From positions 1 to 5,247 of the forward strand of contig CAYWBI010000234.1 of assembly GCA_964456445.1 (NCBI GenBank): 5,247 nt of DNA, read 5' to 3'. Below the pieces are notes generated by a model. It saw only the letters and a program-made list of their open reading frames with translations. It did not search any database and had not been told where the DNA came from. Source of the DNA: CAYWBI01 sp964456445 (lineage in GTDB: Bacteria; Calditrichota; Calditrichia; Calditrichales; J004). Below, piece after piece: positions 1 to 5,247 of the stretch; position 1 is the stretch's first letter; every line of letters starts with the position of its first letter. A program made the translations under genes and the position numbers.

Positions 1-351
1 AATTTTCTTTCTATCTAAGTATTTACCCACACAAAACCCAGTAGAGCCAATAAAAATGAATCCCGGTTACATTAGCGCTGGCTAAAGGTTGAAACGGAAT
101 TTGAATGATATTTTGGATTTGTCTATGGGTTTCGTTTTATCCGGGTAATAATCCTTTTACCATTATTGAAACCTACGCCATGGCCAAATTTTCTTTCACA
201 TCTATCCCCTGATAATCGATGGCGGAAACAAGCGGATCGGAAAGCTGTTTCAAAGCTTTTCCAATGAGTGCGTAGCATGGGCAGGCGCAGGGCAAAATCC
301 GCGCCGGCCTATCTTCATACAAGCTACCCTGAAAAACCGGGAGGACTTTAA
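1..351. other. Left flank without an assignable gene
   Basis: This region lies downstream of the metallopeptidase stop codon. No open frame with a credible start codon and ribosome binding site was found on either strand. Two mutually antisense open stretches without ATG starts are present: minus 173-355 and plus 170-379. Their translations look protein-like, so a decayed gene remnant is possible. Only weak stems occur (TTAGC/GCTAA at 72-85, AAAGCT/AGCTTT at 241-259, GGCGC/GCGCC at 284-305). None is followed by a T-run on the minus strand, so no convincing intrinsic terminator for the metallopeptidase gene is visible. Confidence 0.6.
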
Positions 352-3300
352 TTACTTAAGTAAAATAAGTTTTTTGGATTGAACAAAATCTGTACCAGCC
401 CTTAATACATAGACATAAACACCACTCGCCAGGGCCGAGGCGTCGAAGGTGGCGCTGTAACTGCCTGCATTTAAATTTGCGGATATCAATTCGGCAACCT
501 GTTGCCCGCCGGTATTATATACCGCCAAACTTACATGTACGCTCCGGGGCAATGTAAATTCAATCCGCGTTAACGGGTTAAAGGGATTGGGATAGTTCTG
601 CCGGAGCATGAATTGTTGCGGCAATGCGCCTGGCCGCTGGTTGATGGCCGTGGCATTTGCATCGGCAATGCTCAGCGAAATCAAATCTGCCCCAAGCGGG
701 CCCAAAGAAGTCGTTTGGCCGGATTGGGTGTCAATGCTCAACAGGTCCGCTGGATTTCCGCTGACCCCGCTTAGGGCAAACAACTGTCCGTTTGCGTCAA
801 AATCCGCGGCACGGATATCGCCCTGATCGCTCTGTATCTGGAATGTGGCCAGCGCCGTTTGTTTGTTGATCGTATAAAGTGAGCCATCGGCCAATGTTGC
901 CCATAAGCTATTGTCCTGTGGATTGACCATCAGATCGCTAAGGGTTTGCAGACCCGTCACGCCGATTGAATCCGCTTGCCCGTTCATCAGATCCAGCCGA
1001 TATAGAACACCGCTTTGACTGTTGACGGCCAGGGGTAAATCCGAACCGGTCCCGAAAACGATTTTATCCAACCCTCCAAACGGAACCGTTGTCAATTTAA
1101 AGGCTTCACCGCTTTTGGCGTTCAGGCGATAAAATGTGGTTTGAGTTTCTTCCGGCGCGGCGCCAATCAGTATATAATCCGATGGACGGATTGCCATGGA
1201 CGTAAAACCGTCGATACCGCTTTTGCCTAATTCAACAGCGGGCCCGGTATCCTCAAGCGAAAAAAGGGCATTGCCGGAGAGAGCGTATTTTTGCAGTGCG
1301 CTCACCGCATGGACGATAAAACCCTCGCCACGTAGCGGCACACTAACGGTGTCATTGGCAGAAATCCACATCCTGGCGTTAACAGTCTTGGCGCTGTCGG
1401 CCACAAATACCACCTGTATGTCCATGCTGTCTTTATAAAGGAGCCGCAGTGGATAAACAAGCGTATTAAGCGCCTGAAAATGCGTGTCGTCAAAGGAGAT
1501 ATTGTTTATAACAAGCGTGTCCAAGCCGCCATTGGAAACGATCAGGTGCAGGGTGTCGCTGTCCGCGTTTACTTCCGCGCGTTGCAGGGTTGCCATCGTA
1601 GGTGCAAGCACTTGTGCCCGGGCGGGGGGATTGTACACGCCCACCGCATCCCAGGCTGCAATCGTAGAAGCGTATTGCGGTGACTTTTCGCCAAACAGGT
1701 CACGCGCGGACATGATCGAGCCCTGACGGGCGTCGGCATACTGCGCGGACGGGGTTAGATAGACGGTCAGGTTACGGTAGGCGATTTTGGCCGCATCGCT
1801 TACGCCGATTCCGCTGACATTGTAATTATCGCCCTTGTCATTTGTTCCGGCGTCCCCGGCGGAAAGCAGGTAGAACCATTTGTTTTGCACACCGCTATTG
1901 GTGTGTACGCCGCCATTATCACTTCCGCCTTTCTCATGCCAGTTATTCCCACCATAAGTATTGGGGTCCCCGTAGCTTTCGGGGTGACTCATGGAACGAA
2001 AAATCCCTAAGTCTTCACCGATCACCCAATTGGCCTTATCGGGTTTTACATAAAATTCCACAGCTGTTCCAAAGACATCGCTAAAGGATTCATTAAGCGC
2101 GCCGGACTCATCCTGATAAACAAGATTGGCGGAATATTCCGTTACTGCATGGGTCAGTTCATGAGCGCCAACATCAACGGTCGTCAGTGGCCCGTTATTA
2201 TTCTTGCCGTCGCCAAAGGTCATGCGGCTGCCGTCCCAAAATGCATTTTCATAATTATTGTCAAAATTCACATAGGATAAAATCCGGCTCCCCTTATTGT
2301 CATAGCTGTTACGGTTAAATTCCGTGAAAAAATATTTAAACACCTCTTCGGCAACCCACTGCGCTTCTACAGCGGCGCCAAGCGAGCTGTCCGCAAAAAC
2401 ACTGTCATTGCTGACCACATCCTCCGCCAGCGAGTAGGAGGTGGTATTGTTGGTGGTAAAGGTCATTATGCCCGGGGCGGCGGCCCGTCTTAAACGATAA
2501 TTTCCGGCGACAATTATCTCGCGTACATTTGGCGTAAGGCCGCCGGCCCGGCCATCATTGCTAAACAGGGTTGACGTGCTGTTTTTAACCTGGATGTTGT
2601 CCAGTTGCCAGCCGAATAGCGATGAATCGCCATCCACAGTCGAAAAACCGGCGTCCGAGGCAAAGGCAAAACGTATTTGAACTGTTTGATTATTATAGGC
2701 GGACAGATCGAAATTTACCGAATGCCAATCCCTGTTCTCACCGGCCCAACCGGGGATATTCTGACCTTCGCCATGTACCGTGCCAAAACTGTTAAGACTG
2801 GTCGCGGTATAGGCGGGTTGTGGATTTGTCAACACTTGCCAGGAATTGCCTCCGTCAATGGATATGCGCACATTCATGCCGTCCCAGCCATCGTAACCGG
2901 CCGGTTCGCCACCCGGTGATTCCACCGCATAACGCTGTTCAAATTGTAAACTCAGGTTGTCGCCGCTTAATGTTATCGGATCACTATCCAATGTTTGATA
3001 CCATACATTGGCATATCCACCATTGAATCCGATGGTTGAGTCGGCCATCCACCAGCTTGTACCACTGTCGCCCAGCGCACTGTACCGGGAGGTATGCCAG
3101 TATGTGTATTCACGTTTTGGGAAATTCTGATCGGAAACCGTTATTGGTACCATGTTGTCATATCGGCTTTGGCCGCTGGTAGCAATATCATCGCTCCAAA
3201 TGCGTGAAATAACATTTACGATCTCCCCGTTGTGTGCGTCCACATCCACCCATTGTCTGGAAAAAGGTTCGCTGGCGTATATATCAAATCGATAAATAAG

Positions 3301-3888
3301 TTTAAAATTGGCGGCCGTTTTTGTCTGACGTCCGCTAGAAAGCATCAGACGTCCCTTTGGAAAAAAACTTGCATCGGGATTGTTTTGTTCTTTTTTTAAG
3401 AAGATTTCATTCCTGTCCGATTGCCACATATAACGTCGCGCATGGATTTGATCCAGTGCGTTTTGCAAGGCCTGGCCTTCGGATATAGTCGGTCGGATAT
3501 CGGTATTGATCCCGCGGACAATTGAACCATTGGAGCGAAAAACCTTACCGTTTTCCGTATGCAGGATGTAGGCCATATCGGCCAGAGGAATACCTTTATA
3601 CTTTTGTTGATAGCGGATATGTTCCTGACCAAGGCCATCCCTGATTTCCGATAGAGGCGCAAAAGAATTATTTGTGCTCAGCCCCATGGATTTTTGGTAG
3701 AGCCTAAAAAAATCATTTAGGACGGGTTGTTTGTCCGCTTTAAAGTCGATCTGTTCACTGCCCGTGCGGGTATTGATTATTTGTTGATTGGATTCTTTAA
3801 ATAGCTTTGTTTGATCGTTTTGACTTGCAAAAACAAAGCTGCTTAAAATACTTAAGAGCATCAAAAGCGGTTTAATATTTGATGACAT
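352..3888 (-). CDS. Secreted M4 (thermolysin-like) zinc metallopeptidase with inserted jelly-roll domain and type IX sorting tail
   Basis: Predicted exported endopeptidase of 1178 residues. A signal peptide covers about 1-21 (cleavage after VFA). An FTP propeptide lies at about 60-125 and a PepSY-like propeptide at about 133-230. The M4 core runs from about 237 to 752. It carries HELTH at 576-580 with third zinc ligand E600 in GALNESFSD, the same 24-residue spacing as thermolysin H142-E166. D604, Y591 and H662 (in DNGGVHTNSG) match thermolysin D170, Y157 and H231, and NAFW at 548-551 matches the substrate-binding NAFW, so the enzyme looks active. About 255-440 is an immune inhibitor A/MAM-like jelly roll splitting the core's first hairpin. 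The tail has a Hydin/ASPM-like Ig domain (about 765-856), propeller-like repeats (about 874-1079) and a FlgD-like T9SS type A sorting domain (about 1092-1178). The protein contains no cysteine and is much longer than usual M4 enzymes. The start is supported by AAGGA five bases upstream of ATG and by the signal peptide directly after it. Family call is firm; natural substrate is unknown. Confidence 0.96.
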   Translation of the reverse strand: MSSNIKPLLMLLSILSSFVFASQNDQTKLFKESNQQIINTRTGSEQIDFKADKQPVLNDFFRLYQKSMGLSTNNSFAPLSEIRDGLGQEHIRYQQKYKGIPLADMAYILHTENGKVFRSNGSIVRGINTDIRPTISEGQALQNALDQIHARRYMWQSDRNEIFLKKEQNNPDASFFPKGRLMLSSGRQTKTAANFKLIYRFDIYASEPFSRQWVDVDAHNGEIVNVISRIWSDDIATSGQSRYDNMVPITVSDQNFPKREYTYWHTSRYSALGDSGTSWWMADSTIGFNGGYANVWYQTLDSDPITLSGDNLSLQFEQRYAVESPGGEPAGYDGWDGMNVRISIDGGNSWQVLTNPQPAYTATSLNSFGTVHGEGQNIPGWAGENRDWHSVNFDLSAYNNQTVQIRFAFASDAGFSTVDGDSSLFGWQLDNIQVKNSTSTLFSNDGRAGGLTPNVREIIVAGNYRLRRAAAPGIMTFTTNNTTSYSLAEDVVSNDSVFADSSLGAAVEAQWVAEEVFKYFFTEFNRNSYDNKGSRILSYVNFDNNYENAFWDGSRMTFGDGKNNNGPLTTVDVGAHELTHAVTEYSANLVYQDESGALNESFSDVFGTAVEFYVKPDKANWVIGEDLGIFRSMSHPESYGDPNTYGGNNWHEKGGSDNGGVHTNSGVQNKWFYLLSAGDAGTNDKGDNYNVSGIGVSDAAKIAYRNLTVYLTPSAQYADARQGSIMSARDLFGEKSPQYASTIAAWDAVGVYNPPARAQVLAPTMATLQRAEVNADSDTLHLIVSNGGLDTLVINNISFDDTHFQALNTLVYPLRLLYKDSMDIQVVFVADSAKTVNARMWISANDTVSVPLRGEGFIVHAVSALQKYALSGNALFSLEDTGPAVELGKSGIDGFTSMAIRPSDYILIGAAPEETQTTFYRLNAKSGEAFKLTTVPFGGLDKIVFGTGSDLPLAVNSQSGVLYRLDLMNGQADSIGVTGLQTLSDLMVNPQDNSLWATLADGSLYTINKQTALATFQIQSDQGDIRAADFDANGQLFALSGVSGNPADLLSIDTQSGQTTSLGPLGADLISLSIADANATAINQRPGALPQQFMLRQNYPNPFNPLTRIEFTLPRSVHVSLAVYNTGGQQVAELISANLNAGSYSATFDASALASGVYVYVLRAGTDFVQSKKLILLK

Positions 3889-3941
3889 AACTTTCCTTTC
3901 TAAGGGATAGGTGTTGAAAACTGGGTTCCTGGATATCTTTT

Positions 3942-3960
3942 AAAAATACCCGGACGGTAT
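3942..3960 (-). other. Small hairpin with short T-run in the metallopeptidase leader
   Basis: Read on the minus strand, ATACC and GGTAT (3956-3960 and 3946-3950) form a perfect 5-bp stem with a 5-base loop, followed by TTTT. It lies 54 bases or more upstream of the metallopeptidase start, so it would be inside the leader if the promoter candidates are right. The stem is too short to be a confident terminator or attenuator. Confidence 0.2.
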
Positions 3961-3981
3961 GTACCATATAAACCGGTGTTT

Positions 3982-4010
3982 TATCTACACAATTTATAAA
4001 GTCTTTTCAA
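3982..4010 (-). promoter_or_regulatory. Putative promoter of the metallopeptidase gene
   Basis: On the minus strand TTGAAA (4005-4010) is followed after 17 bases by TAGATA (3982-3987). The -35 match is good (5 of 6) but the -10 match is poor (3 of 6). It would give a leader of roughly 85 bases. A perfect TATAAT also occurs on this strand at 4034-4039, but with no recognisable -35 box at the right distance. Both remain weak candidates. Confidence 0.2.
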
Positions 4011-4094
4011 GGGAGATTGTTGGATTTCAGCCAATTATATTTTTTAAGAAACGAAGCAGACGATTTTTTTATTCCGGGAGATGTTAAAATAAAA

Positions 4095-4138
4095 AACAGG
4101 ATTTATCATAGATGACGTATTTTAGATCTATGCCTGTT
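4095..4138. repeat. Bipartite inverted repeat (hairpin), terminator-like on the minus strand
   Basis: The outer arms AACAGG (4095-4100) and CCTGTT (4133-4138) and the inner arms CATAGAT (4107-4113) and ATCTATG (4126-4132) are each perfectly complementary. This gives 13 base pairs around a 12-base loop, with one 6-base bulge (4101-4106) on the left. Read on the minus strand, the stem runs directly into TTTTATTTT, the form of an intrinsic terminator. On the plus strand it is followed by A-rich sequence. It could be a terminator stopping antisense or divergent transcripts, or a protein-binding palindrome. The repeat is certain; its function is inferred. Confidence 0.6.
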
Positions 4139-4170
4139 AAAAATTTGAATGCATAACAATAAAAATAAAT

Positions 4171-4187
4171 GTGACAGCCCCGTGACA
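4171..4187 (+). repeat. Tandem GTGACA direct repeat
   Basis: Two copies of GTGACA (4171-4176 and 4182-4187) are separated by GCCCC, giving an 11-bp period, close to one DNA helical turn. They lie 69-85 bases upstream of the Rieske/glutamate synthase start. The second copy may itself serve as a -35 element. The arrangement would suit a regulator binding one face of the helix, but two 6-mers may also be chance. Confidence 0.35.
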
Positions 4188-4209
4188 ATTCAAATAAGTA
4201 AAATATTAA
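4182..4209 (+). promoter_or_regulatory. Putative promoter of the Rieske/glutamate synthase gene
   Basis: GTGACA (4182-4187, 5 of 6 matches to TTGACA) and TATTAA (4204-4209, 4 of 6 to TATAAT) are 16 bases apart. Transcription would start near 4216, leaving a leader of about 40 bases. The sequence is so A/T-rich that a -10-like match is easy to find by chance, and sigma factors of some FCB bacteria prefer other motifs, so this is tentative. Confidence 0.25.
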
Positions 4210-4255
4210 ATTAGATGTTTAGCAAAGAAATAAATTATCCCAACCGGAGTCGAAG

Positions 4256-5247
4256 ATGAAAAAAACCGTTCTTGCAAGATTTGGAAATTTAAAAGACCGT
4301 GAACCTTTTTACGCCCTTGTTTCCAATGTTGATTTAGTGGTTATCCGCTATGACGAAAACCTTTCGGTACTGTATGGGCGTTGTCTGCATCGCGGCGCAC
4401 TGCTGGCCGATGGCTATGTGGACGGAGACAATTTGATGTGCGGGCTGCATGGCTGGGACTACCGGCTCGATTCGGGGATCAGTGAATATAACAATACCGA
4501 AGCATTGACAAAATTTAATTCCTGGATTGAGAATGACGAGGTGTGTGTTGATGCGGATGAAATTGCTGCCTGGGAAAAGGATCATCCCCAGCCTTATCAA
4601 CGTGATGCCTATCAGGGAAATTTTCAGGATATTCATGGAGATCCAGTTGAACCGCATGTGGGTGAGATCCGTGAGCTGGCCGCCAATGGTCTTAGCCGCA
4701 CGGGTCATCATGGCCCGGTTGGAGCAATGGGCGTCCCCCGTGAACTATTGCCTTCCTGGGACGATCTGCAATTTGTGATGGCCCAGTTGGCCGTTCCCCC
4801 ACAATTGGATGATGCGCCGGTGGGCACGGAATTGGTGATCGGACCGCGGGCCAAAAAGCCGTTGCGTCTGGACATCCCGATTTTTGTATCCGACATGAGT
4901 TTTGGAGCGCTATCGGAAGAAGCCAAAATTGCATTGTCTATTGGCGCTGAGCTTGCAGGGACGGGCATTTGTTCCGGTGAAGGGGGCATGTTGCCCGAAG
5001 AACAGGCCGCCAACAGCCATTATTTTTATGAACTGGCTTCGGCCCGTTTCGGATTTAGCTGGGACAAGCTGAGCAAGGTTCAGGCCTTTCATTTCAAAGG
5101 CGGGCAGGGCGCCAAAACAGGAACGGGTGGTCATTTGCCCGGTGATAAAGTCAGGGGGAAAATTGCTGAAGTGCGGGGATTAAAGGAAGGCCAACCCGCG
5201 GTTTCTCCGGCGCGTTTCCCGGAATGGGATTCCATCGATCAGATAAA
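4256..5247 (+). CDS. Rieske [2Fe-2S] / FMN-binding glutamate synthase-domain protein (5' part, runs off the window)
   Basis: The first 330 codons of a cytoplasmic protein are present; no stop occurs before the edge. Residues about 15-105 form a Rieske domain with cluster ligands C43 and H45 (CLHRG) and C62 and H65 (CGLHGW), a C-X-H-X16-C-X2-H pattern. From about 165 onward it matches the FMN-binding glutamate synthase domain: DDLQF at 169-173, LVIGP at 193-197, VSDMSFGALSEEA at 211-223, SGEGGM at 240-245 and FKGGQGAKTGTGGHLPG at 280-296. There is no N-terminal glutamine amidotransferase domain, so it is not a classical GltB. In related proteins the 3Fe-4S cysteines lie further downstream, outside this window. 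Likely role by family: FMN-dependent redox chemistry on a glutamate-like or amine substrate, with the Rieske cluster as electron conduit; the true reaction is unknown. Start: GGAG at 4246-4249, six bases before ATG, with an in-frame stop at 4220-4222. No signal peptide. It is divergent from the metallopeptidase gene. Confidence 0.93.
   Translation, partial: MKKTVLARFGNLKDREPFYALVSNVDLVVIRYDENLSVLYGRCLHRGALLADGYVDGDNLMCGLHGWDYRLDSGISEYNNTEALTKFNSWIENDEVCVDADEIAAWEKDHPQPYQRDAYQGNFQDIHGDPVEPHVGEIRELAANGLSRTGHHGPVGAMGVPRELLPSWDDLQFVMAQLAVPPQLDDAPVGTELVIGPRAKKPLRLDIPIFVSDMSFGALSEEAKIALSIGAELAGTGICSGEGGMLPEEQAANSHYFYELASARFGFSWDKLSKVQAFHFKGGQGAKTGTGGHLPGDKVRGKIAEVRGLKEGQPAVSPARFPEWDSIDQI

Larger units (their letters stand above)
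3889..4255. other. Divergent intergenic region, AT-rich
   Basis: This 367-bp spacer separates the two start codons and must hold the 5' signals of both genes. It is visibly richer in A and T than the flanking genes. It contains ribosome binding sites at both ends (AAGGA at 3894-3898 on the minus strand, GGAG at 4246-4249 on the plus strand), weak promoter-like pairs in each direction, a bipartite inverted repeat at 4095-4138, a tandem GTGACA repeat at 4171-4187 and a small hairpin at 3942-3960. No gene of convincing length is present. Confidence 0.85.

Noticed and set aside
105..212. Plus-strand 35-codon open frame in the left flank
   Set aside because: It has no ribosome binding site and no recognisable sequence; an open frame of this length is expected by chance.
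241..259. AAAGCT/AGCTTT stem as terminator of the metallopeptidase gene
   Set aside because: The stem is short and no T-run follows it on the minus strand.
608..3026. Several plus-strand open frames of 67-80 codons opposite the metallopeptidase gene (for example 608-826, 1196-1438, 1842-2084, 2677-2919)
   Set aside because: The minus-strand frame is continuous and matches known domains along its length; these are shadows without independent support.
4112..4156. 14-codon open frame in the intergenic region, preceded by AGGA ten bases upstream, as a leader peptide
   Set aside because: It overlaps the inverted repeat, lies upstream of the best promoter candidate for the plus-strand gene and has no codon bias typical of attenuator peptides.
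4334..4711. Minus-strand open frame of 125 codons opposite the Rieske gene, and similar ones at 4692-4934, 4708-5013 and 4910-5134
   Set aside because: They lie wholly antisense to a gene with clear Rieske and glutamate synthase motifs, and their translations show no recognisable domain.
4527..4778. Plus-strand open frame of 83 codons in another frame of the Rieske gene
   Set aside because: It is internal to the Rieske/glutamate synthase reading frame, in a region between that protein's two recognised domains, and looks like no known protein.

Overview
The window holds two divergently arranged protein-coding genes, separated by a 367-bp AT-rich intergenic region, plus a 351-bp left flank with no assignable gene. 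No rRNA, tRNA, CRISPR array, insertion sequence or transposase was seen.

The left and central part (352-3888, minus strand) is one long gene for a secreted thermolysin-like (family M4) zinc metallopeptidase of 1178 residues. It has a signal peptide, an FTP/PepSY propeptide, a catalytic core with all expected zinc and catalytic residues, and a long modular C-terminal half. That half contains a Hydin/ASPM-like Ig domain, a propeller-like repeat region and a type IX secretion/FlgD-like sorting tail with the QNYPNPFNP motif. A jelly-roll domain of about 180 residues, resembling those of immune inhibitor A-type peptidases, appears to be inserted into the first beta-hairpin of the M4 core.

The right part (4256 to the window end, plus strand) is the first 330 codons of a cytoplasmic iron-sulphur flavoprotein. 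An N-terminal Rieske [2Fe-2S] domain is fused to an FMN-binding glutamate-synthase-type domain, and the gene runs off the window.

The QNYPNPFNP tail ending in KLILLK points to the FCB group in the broad sense: Calditrichota, Ignavibacteria, KSB1, Marinimicrobia or similar candidate phyla. This is an inference from one protein and does not fix the species. The two genes share only a divergent intergenic region. One encodes an exported protein-degrading enzyme and the other a cytoplasmic redox enzyme possibly linked to nitrogen metabolism. A shared role (peptide scavenging feeding amino-nitrogen metabolism) is conceivable but nothing in the sequence demonstrates it.

The intergenic region contains a strong bipartite inverted repeat (4095-4138), a tandem GTGACA repeat and weak promoter-like matches for both directions.
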